This document shows, one piece after another, positions 50,950-59,986 of a stretch of DNA of 64,000 nucleotides. The stretch spans positions 2,644,260 to 2,708,259 of the forward strand of contig KL662191.1 in assembly GCA_000733415.1 (NCBI GenBank), in the 5' to 3' direction. The notes under the pieces were generated by a model, which saw only the letters and a program-made list of their open reading frames with translations, was not told the DNA's origin and did no database searches. Numbering within the stretch: position 1 is the stretch's first letter; the number at the start of each line of letters is the position of its first letter. This stretch comes from [Leptolyngbya] sp. JSC-1 (GTDB lineage Bacteria > Cyanobacteriota > Cyanobacteriia > Elainellales > Elainellaceae). Made by a program: the position numbers and the translations under genes.

Positions 50950-51316
50950 AGTTAACGCTATCGCTCACACTGCTTTAACCCTACCGTAATTTTTAAAATT
51001 TAATTGTGAGGGGGAAGACAGGAGTCAAGAGCCGGGGCCAGAAGCCAGAACGAAAAGCCCTACCTCCACATCCTGCTGCAACTGCTCGATACTGCTGTAA
51101 GAGAATATTTGAGAAGTCGGAGAGGCAACTGGTTCGAGATTACAAGCTCCTGCCCGCAACTTCAGATACATTTCTCTATCTCACTATGCTCCGTATTGTA
51201 GTGAGGCGATTAGCGTGAAACTTAACTTTCCAAAATGGGTCCAACACCCTCTCTGAGAGGAATCGTGTATTGAACAAACATTTGAGTTGGAAAGAAGATT
51301 GATACTCCGCAAAGGT
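50950..51316. other. Intergenic region between the HAD and GspE-type genes
   Basis: About 370 bases without a convincing ORF. I see no hairpin or repeat of note, apart from short purine-rich stretches at 51007-51055. Confidence 0.45.
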
Positions 51317-53044
51317 TTACACCACGCTGAGCGGCTTTGCAACTGAACGAGAACCATTCACAGATTGATAAAATGCGCTGTGAGGTAAAATTCGTCGCAC
51401 TTCTTCTAGAGTGGTGATACCGTTAGTAACTTTAGCAACCGCGCCCAAACGAAACGAATAAAAACGATCTTCGTTGAGATAGCGGCGCAGATGAGTAAGG
51501 CTACCTTCGTAGATGAGTTGCCGAATCGTGTCATCGATATGGATCATTTCGATTACCGCTTCCCGGCCCTGATAGCCAGACTGAAAACAGTGGGAACATC
51601 CTCGGCCCTTGCGCCAGTTTTGCACGTAGGCGGATTCGAGCGGTAGTCCCAAAAACTTCAGTTCGGCGGTAGTGGGTCGATAGGGAGCGGCACAGTGAGG
51701 GCAGACTTTCCGCACCAGCCGCTGCGCCACAATACCCAACAGCGCATCGCTGATCAAGCCCGGATCTGGTCCAATATCACGCAGGCGCGGAACGGCCCCG
51801 ATCGCATCGTTTGTGTGGAGTGTGGTGAGCACTAGATGGCCGGTGAGAGCAGCCCGCACAGCAGTTTCGGCAGTTTCGTGATCGCGAATTTCCCCGACCA
51901 TGATGATATCCGGATCTTGGCGCAAAATGGCCCTTAGACCCGCAGCAAAGGTCATGCCAGCTGGTTCGTGCACCTGGGTTTGGGTGATGCCTGGCAGCAC
52001 ATATTCCACCGGATCTTCAACCGTGACGATATTCACCGATTCGGTGGCAATTGCCTGCAAGCTGGTGTAGAGTGTACTGGTTTTGCCAGAGCCGGTTGGA
52101 CCCGTCAGGATTACCATACCCTGAGGTTGCTGTAGCCAGGATTCGTAAATGGCCAACGTTTGTTTAGAGAAGCCCAGATCCTGAATCGTGGCAAAGGAAT
52201 TTTGTTGCCGCAATAGCCGCAGCACGACTTTTTCCCCCGGCTCACCCTTGCGACAGCTCACACAAGGCAGGGTACTGACGCGCAAATCTAGCCCCTGTTC
52301 CTGCTGATCGACCATATACTTTTCACCAATCCGGCCATCTTGAGGGCGACGGCTTTCGGCAATGTCCATATCGCTCATCACTTTCAAAGAAACGATGACT
52401 TTGCGGCTGATATCGGGCGGCAGGGTGGTGATGTGACGCAGAATGCCATCGATGCGAAAGCGGACTCGCAGACCGTCAGGAGCAGGGGCTAGGTGAATGT
52501 CGCTGGCCCGGTTGCGCAGAGCACTCGAAATCAGGGCTTTAATCCGCTCGATTTGATTGTCCGCTTGTGATAAATATAGCTCAGCAACTTCACTGATATT
52601 TTCCCGCTCTAGTTCACCAGTTAGCGGATTTACCGTCACCGTATTGGTAATTCGATCCATATCCAGCGATTGCAGTCGGTGCCAGTAGGTGTAGCTTTTT
52701 TCAGCAATTGTCAGCAGTTTGATTTCCGTATTCAGCCGGTCCTTCAACTGCTGCACTACCGATCCCGTTAGCGTCACCGGGCTGCCCAGATAGTAACAGC
52801 CCTGCCACAGCAGCAAAGGTACGACCGGCGGCAGCGCTTCTCGCTTACTGAAATGTCGCCAAAACCGATAGTTAACTTCTGGATCCAGCAACTCTAAGTT
52901 GACATGACCGTTTGAGCCAACCAGTAATTCCAGCGCCTGTTCGCAGGTAATTTGCTTTTGCTTTAGCTGCTGCCACGCAGTTTGGTTCGTCAATTTTTCC
53001 GTTGAAGGATTCTCTGATTCGTTCGGCTTCTGATTCGTTTGCAT
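51317..53044 (-). CDS. GspE/PilB-type secretion or pilus ATPase
   Basis: 575 residues from the ATG at 53044 (a GTG at 53092 inside a repeat would add 16). Core motifs: Walker A GPTGSGKTST, Asp box VTVEDPVEYV, Walker B DPDIIMVGEIRDHETA, His box TGHLVLTTLHTNDA. The tetracysteine zinc motif is CPHCAAPY..CSHC. The N-terminal 190 residues contain an MshEN-like part. It powers pilus assembly or type II secretion. It lies after the DUF4331-TPR-NicO locus with no other pil genes nearby, so the partner set is elsewhere. Confidence 0.92.
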   Translation of the reverse strand: MQTNQKPNESENPSTEKLTNQTAWQQLKQKQITCEQALELLVGSNGHVNLELLDPEVNYRFWRHFSKREALPPVVPLLLWQGCYYLGSPVTLTGSVVQQLKDRLNTEIKLLTIAEKSYTYWHRLQSLDMDRITNTVTVNPLTGELERENISEVAELYLSQADNQIERIKALISSALRNRASDIHLAPAPDGLRVRFRIDGILRHITTLPPDISRKVIVSLKVMSDMDIAESRRPQDGRIGEKYMVDQQEQGLDLRVSTLPCVSCRKGEPGEKVVLRLLRQQNSFATIQDLGFSKQTLAIYESWLQQPQGMVILTGPTGSGKTSTLYTSLQAIATESVNIVTVEDPVEYVLPGITQTQVHEPAGMTFAAGLRAILRQDPDIIMVGEIRDHETAETAVRAALTGHLVLTTLHTNDAIGAVPRLRDIGPDPGLISDALLGIVAQRLVRKVCPHCAAPYRPTTAELKFLGLPLESAYVQNWRKGRGCSHCFQSGYQGREAVIEMIHIDDTIRQLIYEGSLTHLRRYLNEDRFYSFRLGAVAKVTNGITTLEEVRRILPHSAFYQSVNGSRSVAKPLSVV

Positions 53045-53084
53045 GATTTGTTCTACTATTTGTTCTAGTCTTGGATTATGTCTT

Positions 53085-53104
53085 GCGGACACGCTGCGCG
53101 AAGG
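53085..53104. repeat. Short dispersed repeat (gcggacacgctgcgcgaagg)
   Basis: GCGGACACGCTGCGCGAAGG fits a known cyanobacterial palindromic repeat type. It lies just upstream of the GspE start and includes the alternative GTG start. Confidence 0.5.
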
Positions 53105-53138
53105 GGATGTAGGGGACTTTTCAAACGGATTCTAAATT

Positions 53139-53471
53139 CTAATTAGTGGATGAGCCAGCCGCAGCAGAACAGGGACGGCCCTGGGCATCTAAACCAAAAC
53201 AGGGCGTGCTGCTGGTTCCGCCGCTATAGATATCTAAATTGCCCAGGTTGGTGTAAGGACTGAGGGGCGTTCTGCCATTGGTGGTAGCCGTGGTATCCGA
53301 GGAATTGGTTAGGCGCTGGTTGCCGCAAAGCGAGGTCAGGTTTACGGTTCTGCCGTCAGAGGTTTGCATATAGCAGACGAGATCAACCTGATTGAAACTA
53401 GAGACCTGAGCCGTGGCGCTTTGAGATGCTAGAAGCAGAAATAAACCGGTCAACTGTAGGGACTTCAGCAT
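53139..53471 (-). CDS. Small secreted cysteine-containing protein
   Basis: 110 residues from the ATG at 53471. The signal peptide ends SQSATAQ. The mature part (about 88 residues) contains four Cys (LVCYMQTSDG, TSLCGNQRL, PCFGLDAQGRPC), which suggests two disulfides. No family is recognised. It follows the NicO transporter gene by 60 bases on the same strand and may be part of the same unit. The TSDGRTVNLTSLC motif resembles small secreted cyanobacterial proteins of unknown function. Confidence 0.6.
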   Translation of the reverse strand: MLKSLQLTGLFLLLASQSATAQVSSFNQVDLVCYMQTSDGRTVNLTSLCGNQRLTNSSDTTATTNGRTPLSPYTNLGNLDIYSGGTSSTPCFGLDAQGRPCSAAAGSSTN

Positions 53472-53531
53472 AGCTTTGGTGAATGATTGAATGTTTTGTA
53501 CTGATTTGCCGAATCTGACACACCAAACCAA

Positions 53532-55028
53532 CTAACCTCCTGCTATCTCCATAACCGCTTGGGCCGAGAGACCAACTCCAATTAGAACGATACCCAGAGC
53601 GCTCAAAGCCGGTAATAGCTTCACAGGACGTTTTGGCACAGGTAAACGTTGAAACAGCGTTTTAGCATAGACCATGAGTAGCCCTAATCCGGTCAATACG
53701 CCTGCTAAGCCGAGGCTAAATGCCAGCACCAAAATTAATCCCAAACCAACCTGTCCCAACGCCATACAGCTCAGGAGCAGTACTAGGGCTGCCGGACAGG
53801 GAGTTAGCCCACCAGAAATTCCTAGTGCTACTAGATTACGCCATGTCACTGGGGTAGCATCGGGGCCGAGTGGTAGATGAGTGTGGGGATGATGGTGGTC
53901 GTGGCTGTGATGATGAATGCGATCATGGAAGGAATGATCAGAGTGATGGTGAGGGGGATGATGCGAATTTTGCTGATGATGCGAATGCTGATGATGATGG
54001 GGAGAGTCAGAATTATGCCAATGAGGCTGATTTACGTTCAGATTGCCTGTGCCTGGCAGTGAGGCTGCTGGTAGGGGAACTAGCTCTCCGGAAATGGAGG
54101 GTTGCCTTCGATGCGAATGCGAATGCCTATGAGCCTGCCTATGAGAGCTATAGCGATTTGATAAACGCTGAATAAACAGACGTAAACCAATGGCAATTAC
54201 CATCACACCCGACAGCAGATTCATCCAGGGATAGAGCTGCTCTGGCAGAATGTAGCGGGACGCGAACAGCGCCACGAGTCCCAGGGCAAAGATACCGAGG
54301 GTATGAGTAATGGTGGTGGTGGCGGCAAGCAAAATGGCATGTTTGGGTGTTGAACGGGTACCCACGAGGTAGGCTCCGACAAGGGTTTTGCCATGTCCAG
54401 GCGAAAGGGAATGCATCGCTCCCCAAACGATTGCACCGGCAATCGTCAGCAGCAGGCCACCTGTTGTCAAATGAGTCAGACCGGCAGAGAGAGTTAAATT
54501 TTGATTTTTGGGCGTGAATACCACAGTTCTGAGCTGGTGGTTTTGCAAAATCGTGGCTAAACAATTTGCGGTGGGTACGCCGGGTAGAAACAGGTTGTAG
54601 TGGATCTTCAGGGCTTGCAGCGGCTGCTTCCAAGCATAGGTCAAGCGGATTGTGCTATGGGTGTTGGGGGCGGCTCGGACAGTGGGTGGCAAGGCCGCTT
54701 CTAGCTGAGGGGAAACCTGCAAAACGCCGGCTTGGTTGTTCTGATTGCGGAGGCGAATCGCGTTCTCCAGAAATGTAGTTAGCGGCTGCTTAGAGGCTCG
54801 CACTTCATCGGGGGAGAGTTGGTCGTCTTGGTTGGTATCTGCGAAGGGTGTCAGGCCGGTTGGATAGGTGAGCGTGATTTGCACAGTTGATGGCTCCACC
54901 ACCATTTCCGCGGCTGACATGTCGGCCCAATGGGCCTGACCGGGTGTGGCAGTAACTGCCAGGAACAGGAGAGTTGTCAGAAACGCAAGCAGAGGAAGAA
55001 TGCCGTGGCGATGCAGTTTAGCGTTCAT
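53532..55028 (-). CDS. NicO/HupE-like metal transporter with periplasmic N-domain and His-rich loop
   Basis: 498 residues. A signal peptide (residues 1-32, ending GQA) precedes an extracytoplasmic domain of about 160 residues (HWADMSAAEMVVEPSTVQITLTYP). The transporter half has the NicO motifs GAMHSLSPGHGKTLVGAYLVGTRST and SGGLTPCPAALVLLLSC. Between them lies an extremely His-rich loop (over 35 His in about 90 residues, about 53870-54140). This family exports nickel or cobalt, or imports them (HupE, UreH). Neighbours are TPR and DUF4331 proteins, a repeated arrangement that suggests a common metal-related function. Confidence 0.83.
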   Translation of the reverse strand: MNAKLHRHGILPLLAFLTTLLFLAVTATPGQAHWADMSAAEMVVEPSTVQITLTYPTGLTPFADTNQDDQLSPDEVRASKQPLTTFLENAIRLRNQNNQAGVLQVSPQLEAALPPTVRAAPNTHSTIRLTYAWKQPLQALKIHYNLFLPGVPTANCLATILQNHQLRTVVFTPKNQNLTLSAGLTHLTTGGLLLTIAGAIVWGAMHSLSPGHGKTLVGAYLVGTRSTPKHAILLAATTTITHTLGIFALGLVALFASRYILPEQLYPWMNLLSGVMVIAIGLRLFIQRLSNRYSSHRQAHRHSHSHRRQPSISGELVPLPAASLPGTGNLNVNQPHWHNSDSPHHHQHSHHQQNSHHPPHHHSDHSFHDRIHHHSHDHHHPHTHLPLGPDATPVTWRNLVALGISGGLTPCPAALVLLLSCMALGQVGLGLILVLAFSLGLAGVLTGLGLLMVYAKTLFQRLPVPKRPVKLLPALSALGIVLIGVGLSAQAVMEIAGG

Positions 55029-55051
55029 GGCAGGGGATGGGAGTAGGGTTG

Positions 55052-56458
55052 TCAGGAACCGAGGCCGACACCTAAATGTATTGCTCGGCGGGCTTTTTCA
55101 TTGAAGTTGGGATCAATAGCTCGGACTTTTTGAAAATAGGTATTGGCCTCGGCTTTGTTGCCTGTGGCTTGGGCAATGGTGGCGGCCTGATGCCAGAGCT
55201 TTGCACTGCGAACGCCAGAATCTAAGGCCATTTGAATGATGGATTGCGCTTCTTGCCAGCGTTTGGCTTCTGTGAGCGCCCAAGCATAGGTGCCGAGTGT
55301 GTCTGCATCGCGCCGCAGTTGGACTTCTGCTGCCATCAGCGAGACGGCTTCAGCAATGTCTTGAGAATGGCCTCGTTCTAGCAGTAGGCGGGCTAAATCA
55401 CGCCGGTGGCCAAGGGAAAGGCTGCCGACGCTCTGACGCAATTGGGTTTCCGCTTCAGCCCATAGGGTTTCTGCCCCAGTTCGGTCGCCTTGAGCTGCTT
55501 TGATCTGCGCTTGTCCTCGTAAAATCAGGGGATCGAAGACGGTGGGACTGGCTTGCTGTTGGGCGACTCGATGATAGTATCGTTCGGCGACGCGATAGTG
55601 GCCTTGCCGTAGTTCTAACTGGGCCAGATTCAGCAAGGCGGATGCATCGTTGGGCGCAATCCGCAGGGCTTCCTGATAGAAATCTTTGGCGCGCTGTAAG
55701 TCACCCCGCTCGTAGTAAAAGCGTCCGAGTAAGGTACGGGTGCGGGCAGAATGGCTTAGCTCGCCAGCTTCTTCTACTTCTAAGGCATAGCGAAAATTCT
55801 GGAGGGCTTCCTGATCGTTGCCTTGGGCGGTTTTCACCAATGCCCGTAGGGTGAAAGCATGCATGCTTAGGGTTAAATCAACCAGCTGCTCTGCTGCCTG
55901 ATCCGCCTGCTCCAGTCTTCCCATCGCTAAATTGGCCGTGACCTGCATCGGCAGGGCTTCCTTGGGATTGGGAATTTGCGCTGCGAGTTGCAAGGTCTTA
56001 TTAAAGTCGTGGTTAGCTTCGGCCACCCGTGCTAAAACCGCCAGCGCTTCTGAGTTGTCGATTGGCAGAAGGGCAAGCGATTGTCGTGCGGTTTGATCGG
56101 CCAATAGGTACCAGCTCCCTTCTCCTGTCAAGCGGGCCATTCGCAGGTATGTGCTTGCCAGATCTGCCTGCTCCAGAGCGCGATCGGGATACTGGCGGAT
56201 TCGCTCTTGATAAAAGGCAATTTCCTGCTGCAAGGGCGCGATCAGCGTCCGATTTCCCGCTAATGATTGGTAAAACGGATAGCGGTATGGTTCCTCCAAC
56301 TTGCTAAAGGCACGACTGCTAACAGCTTCTAGCTGAAGCCAAAAATTGGGCTGGGTGGTGATAAGCGCGATGCTGATAATGGGTAGGCCGATGGATACCA
56401 AAATTCCCAGCCGCTTCCATTTGTTCGCCTTGTCTATATTAATGTCATTGTATTTCAT
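55052..56458 (-). CDS. Membrane-anchored TPR protein
   Basis: 468 residues. One N-terminal transmembrane segment (LGILVSIGLPIISIALITT), then at least eight TPR-type helix pairs. Typical ones are GRFYYERGDLQRAKDFYQEALRIAPNDASALLNLAQLELRQGHYRVAERYYHRV. The protein is likely a periplasm-facing scaffold. It lies between the DUF4331 gene and the NicO transporter on the same strand and ends 24 bases before the transporter start codon, so it belongs to that operon. Confidence 0.87.
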   Translation of the reverse strand: MKYNDINIDKANKWKRLGILVSIGLPIISIALITTQPNFWLQLEAVSSRAFSKLEEPYRYPFYQSLAGNRTLIAPLQQEIAFYQERIRQYPDRALEQADLASTYLRMARLTGEGSWYLLADQTARQSLALLPIDNSEALAVLARVAEANHDFNKTLQLAAQIPNPKEALPMQVTANLAMGRLEQADQAAEQLVDLTLSMHAFTLRALVKTAQGNDQEALQNFRYALEVEEAGELSHSARTRTLLGRFYYERGDLQRAKDFYQEALRIAPNDASALLNLAQLELRQGHYRVAERYYHRVAQQQASPTVFDPLILRGQAQIKAAQGDRTGAETLWAEAETQLRQSVGSLSLGHRRDLARLLLERGHSQDIAEAVSLMAAEVQLRRDADTLGTYAWALTEAKRWQEAQSIIQMALDSGVRSAKLWHQAATIAQATGNKAEANTYFQKVRAIDPNFNEKARRAIHLGVGLGS

Positions 56459-56586
56459 AATATTCTTTGTAGATGTTCTAACCCTTGTATTGACTAAATC
56501 CCCAATCCTCGCAGTCAGCTTAAAAGGTTTTTCCTTGCTAAAACAACGCTCAGAATTAGGGATCTAGCCGCTAACTAGACGGCGAT

Positions 56587-57891
56587 TTAGTTGGCAGGTG
56601 CAAGATAGGGAAAACTTGGCGACAGGGGATGATGACCTTGACCGGGATTTCCGGGTACACCCTCATAGGTGACATTGTCGGTAGTGACGGCGCCATTAGT
56701 CAGGACAGCCAAGCTAATATCCACCACATCATCCGCCAGCAAACGGCCTCGAATTGGTGCGCCTTTGCTGTTCAACGCATTGGCATACCCACTCGGCCCC
56801 AAGGTATCAATTCGCATTACATCAGGAATAAACGCTCCCAGCAGGGCCTGTGCTCTGGCTGGACTGTTCCCCAAAGACAACAAAACGCTCGTCGCTTCAC
56901 GAGCCACGGTAGAAGGCACAGTACGGCTAGGTTGGGTGCGGTTATAGGCAGCCAAACTGGCTTGACTCAATACCAATCCTTCATTGATTGCCGGTCGAGC
57001 GAGCTGTTCGGTTTGGACAAACTGGCCGGTTCTAGGATCGGGAATCAGCAGCGATAGCCAAACGTCAAATGTGGTAGCCTGACCGGACCCCTGCAACAAA
57101 CGACGCGGCACGCGCACCACAATCGTATTAACGTTATAGCCGGTGGCAAAATCAACCGCATCTTCGGGTGCTCGGAACCCAACCGCTGGCCCCCGACCCA
57201 GTAACCCAGCTCGGACGCGGAAGAACTGCTCTACATCAAAGAAAAACGGATCTTCCCGCAGGCCAGCAAACACGGTGAGGTTGCTGCCACGCACACGCAC
57301 TTGATTCAGGAACGGAGAACTGGCGGTTGCTAATGGCGTAGTTTGCATCGCTCCGCCCCCGATCGTGCGGTTCACTGTTGTGGTTCCCTTCTCATCGATG
57401 AGCGTTAGGGTCATGCGTTGGCGGCGGGGGCTGCCCTGGGGTTCGCTGAAGCTGAATCGCAACGTCAGGTCAGGTCTGGCGGTGGGCACAGCATTATTGT
57501 TAGCTACCCGCGAAATCCTGAATTCATACCGTGCCGCACTGCTAAAGAAATATTGCTGTCGGGCGAGCGAGCGGGGATTGGTATTCATCACCAAAATCAG
57601 GTCGTTTGCTTGGGCAGCAGGGTTCACATCAATCTCTCTGAATACATATAGATCCGTTAAACTCAAAGCCCGACTCCGGACATCAATGTCGCCATCGTCA
57701 TGGTCAGAAGCTTGGATCGTTGGTGGTGCCATTACCGTTGTTATACCTAGGGCCATCAGCGCTAAGCCAAAAGCTGCTGCCGTTAAACCAATGTTTTTTG
57801 GGGTTGATGCCGCCTTTCCGATAGTGAAGATGCGCCTGAGGGCTGTTTGCATCGTTTGCCCTGTAATCAGCAAAATCGGCTGAATTGCCAT
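56587..57891 (-). CDS. DUF4331 family secreted protein
   Basis: 434 residues. A signal-anchor near residue 30-55 (GLTAAAFGLALMALGITTVM) ends before IQASDHDDGDIDVRSRALSLTDLYVFRE, the DUF4331 opening. Later blocks, NDLILVMNTNPRSLARQQYFFS, FDVEQFFRVRAGLLGRGPAVGFRAPEDAVDFATGYNVNTIVV and GRLLADDVVDISLAVL, are diagnostic. DUF4331 proteins are found in gene clusters with NicO-type transporters and TPR proteins. Function unknown. It is the first gene of the locus; the following TPR gene starts 128 bases downstream. Confidence 0.9.
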   Translation of the reverse strand: MAIQPILLITGQTMQTALRRIFTIGKAASTPKNIGLTAAAFGLALMALGITTVMAPPTIQASDHDDGDIDVRSRALSLTDLYVFREIDVNPAAQANDLILVMNTNPRSLARQQYFFSSAARYEFRISRVANNNAVPTARPDLTLRFSFSEPQGSPRRQRMTLTLIDEKGTTTVNRTIGGGAMQTTPLATASSPFLNQVRVRGSNLTVFAGLREDPFFFDVEQFFRVRAGLLGRGPAVGFRAPEDAVDFATGYNVNTIVVRVPRRLLQGSGQATTFDVWLSLLIPDPRTGQFVQTEQLARPAINEGLVLSQASLAAYNRTQPSRTVPSTVAREATSVLLSLGNSPARAQALLGAFIPDVMRIDTLGPSGYANALNSKGAPIRGRLLADDVVDISLAVLTNGAVTTDNVTYEGVPGNPGQGHHPLSPSFPYLAPAN

Positions 57892-58363
57892 TTTTATGTC
57901 TCCTTAAAGCACCAGGAATTGAGACCCTGCGAAACGCGAGTCTGATGGAAAATTAAAGTTCGTCGAAACCTGTCAATCCGGGGAGGTTGTCCTCTTGTGG
58001 GGAATTACGGAGGTGGATTGGCTTTGGATTTAAAGCTTGAACAAAATTGTTTTAAATCCTGACCTCAGGTTTGATCCGACCTTTTCCGACCTTTTCCAAC
58101 TGACAATCACCAATCTGTTGCATATTCTTGAAAAGTACCAGCCGAACGAACGTTACTATACTGTCACCACACCGTCACCATTTGGAATTCACGGCAACCC
58201 TAAGCTGTCCAATTGAACACTCCGGCTGTCATTCGTCATGCCAGTCAAATAGTCCTGGTTCCTGCGCAAATCAGTTTGCAGCCATCCCTATCTTGACTTC
58301 TGGCTCCTGCCCCTTTCTATAACCTATCCCGTCACATTAACTTCACACAAAAAGGCATTAATC
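57892..58363. other. Divergent intergenic region upstream of the DUF4331 gene and the VOC-like gene
   Basis: About 470 bases containing no credible ORF. 'ccgaccttttccgaccttttccaac' near 58077-58101 is a two-copy direct repeat. No riboswitch was recognised. Confidence 0.45.
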
Positions 58364-58873
58364 ATGATTCACCACATCTCAATTGCGGCTAATAATCCAT
58401 TACATGTTGCTCAAGTGTTAGCAGAACTATTTCAGGGAGACGTGATGCCGTTTCCAGAACATGAAGGCAGCTATGTTGCTCTCACCTATGACCCCCACGG
58501 CACCTTGATTGTGGTTTTGCCCAAAGGGACAGAGCTGATGCCCAATCTGCCGGATGATAGTACACAGGTAGTTGCCGATGCTGATACCGATGCCGGTAGC
58601 CAGTTTGTTCATAATCCCTATATTCCGACCTATACCGCAACCCACGCGGCGATTTCAGTGCCCGTGAGTGAAGCCCAAATTCGAGAGATTGCAGCCCGTG
58701 AGGGATGGCATGTCGCTCACTGCAATCGGCAAGACTTCTTTGAGGTCATCGAGTTTTGGCTGGAGAATCAAGTGCTGATAGAACTGTTACCACCCACAAT
58801 CGCACCTAAATATACTGCGTTTATGCAGCCGGAATCATTGAAGCAATTTGCAGCAACGATGGCTGCTTCATGA
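58364..58873 (+). CDS. VOC/glyoxalase-like conserved protein
   Basis: 169 residues starting MIHHISIAANNPLHVAQVLAELF, the opening of the VOC superfamily (H at position 4 is the usual first metal ligand). Later THAAISVPVSEAQIREIAAREG and FFEVIEFWLENQVLIELLPP give further beta-alpha pairs with acidic residues. It is a conserved cyanobacterial protein with no known substrate. Its VOC assignment is by fold pattern. Confidence 0.65.
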   Translation: MIHHISIAANNPLHVAQVLAELFQGDVMPFPEHEGSYVALTYDPHGTLIVVLPKGTELMPNLPDDSTQVVADADTDAGSQFVHNPYIPTYTATHAAISVPVSEAQIREIAAREGWHVAHCNRQDFFEVIEFWLENQVLIELLPPTIAPKYTAFMQPESLKQFAATMAAS

Positions 58874-59057
58874 TCGATAGGATCATCAAACCACCTATCA
58901 AATTAATCATCTAATATACAGCGTTTTTCACTCATGTGAGGTATGGGGGATGTGGGAGCTTCGCCTCTACGCACGGGCACTGCCCCTGCACCCCGTTTTT
59001 CGTACTTCACTAGCCTGAAAAAGGCTGTATCGCGAATTGAAGAACGGAGAAAAATCA

Positions 59058-59351
59058 ATGCAGTTTCGCGCATCAGCATCGTCTCTAAATGCCACCAAAG
59101 ATTATACGCCGCATCCGCTGCTACTGACCCTGTGGCAGTTTGTGTATCAACGAACTGGCCTGAATAATGCGCTCGATCAACTGGCCGCTACTCTGCTCAG
59201 AACTCCTGACCCTGAGGTTAATTGGAGGACAGATCGCTACGGTGAACCCTATCTGGAAATTTACGATCCAGCTACCAAAAAGTTCCACTATTTTACTTCA
59301 GATCAAGACGCCTTAATTTGGCTGGAGCGGCGATTTCAGCCATTCCTGTAA
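59058..59351 (+). CDS. Small conserved cyanobacterial protein
   Basis: 97 residues from the ATG at 59058 with GGAGA upstream. Features: PHPLLLTLWQFVYQRTGLN, DPEVNWRTDRYGEPYLEIYDPATKKFHYFTSDQDALIWLERRF. No known domain is recognised; conserved Trp and Tyr positions argue for a folded protein. The stop at 59351 is 45 bases before the next start. Confidence 0.65.
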   Translation: MQFRASASSLNATKDYTPHPLLLTLWQFVYQRTGLNNALDQLAATLLRTPDPEVNWRTDRYGEPYLEIYDPATKKFHYFTSDQDALIWLERRFQPFL

Positions 59352-59395
59352 AAGAGTCTTGTAGGCTAACGCAAGTATTTCTTCTACGCCTCTTT

Positions 59396-59857
59396 ATGCG
59401 AGTGCTGGTAATATACTTAGCCGCCTCCTATATCGTGATTTGGCTGGTTAAGCAGTGGTTCAGTCAACGTTCTTACATTGGGCAAAGCGGTGCTTATCCA
59501 AATTCTATGGGCGCATGTCAGTCTACTCACTACTTCGAGCTTTATGTCCTGGGTCATCCCCTGACCCAGCTATTGATCGAAATTCCAGACGGCATCTGCA
59601 TCAATGGTGAAATTGCCATCACCTACTCGTTGTTTGATTCAATCCCACAACGAATGGATGTCACCAGCGCCATTACGTTTGATTACGCCACCATTTGTTT
59701 TCCGCAGCCAATTCCACCGGGAGCAATGATGCTAGTTTCCCTGCAAAAGGTCAGGAGCGCAGAACGCTCAAGCCAAACCTGGCTCTATCCGGTCTACGGT
59801 AGGAACGATGCAATGCCATTTACTTTTCTCGGTATTGCCCGGATTCGATGCTGGTGA
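59396..59857 (+). CDS. DUF2808-like membrane-anchored protein
   Basis: 153 residues from the ATG at 59396; the upstream extension to 59318 overlaps the previous gene. An N-terminal hydrophobic segment (LVIYLAASYIVIWLV) serves as signal or anchor. The mature part, PLTQLLIEIPDGICINGEIAI, ITFDYATICFPQPIPPGAMMLVSLQKV and LGIARIRCW, resembles DUF2808, a secreted beta-sandwich family in cyanobacteria. The similarity is weak. Confidence 0.5.
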   Translation: MRVLVIYLAASYIVIWLVKQWFSQRSYIGQSGAYPNSMGACQSTHYFELYVLGHPLTQLLIEIPDGICINGEIAITYSLFDSIPQRMDVTSAITFDYATICFPQPIPPGAMMLVSLQKVRSAERSSQTWLYPVYGRNDAMPFTFLGIARIRCW

Positions 59858-59986
59858 AGGGAAGGTTGAAGGGGGTATGGGTGATAATCATTCATTGCTG
59901 CCCAATTTGTGAGATAGTGCTGAAAGTAAACTCAACACCCTGCTTCGCAAAAGCGAGCTGCAACACTCAACACTCCCAGCCGTCCC

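Noticed and set aside
54000..54175. Plus-strand ORFs rich in Asp/Asn opposite the His-rich loop
   Set aside because: They are the antisense shadow of the His-codon repeats in the NicO transporter gene.
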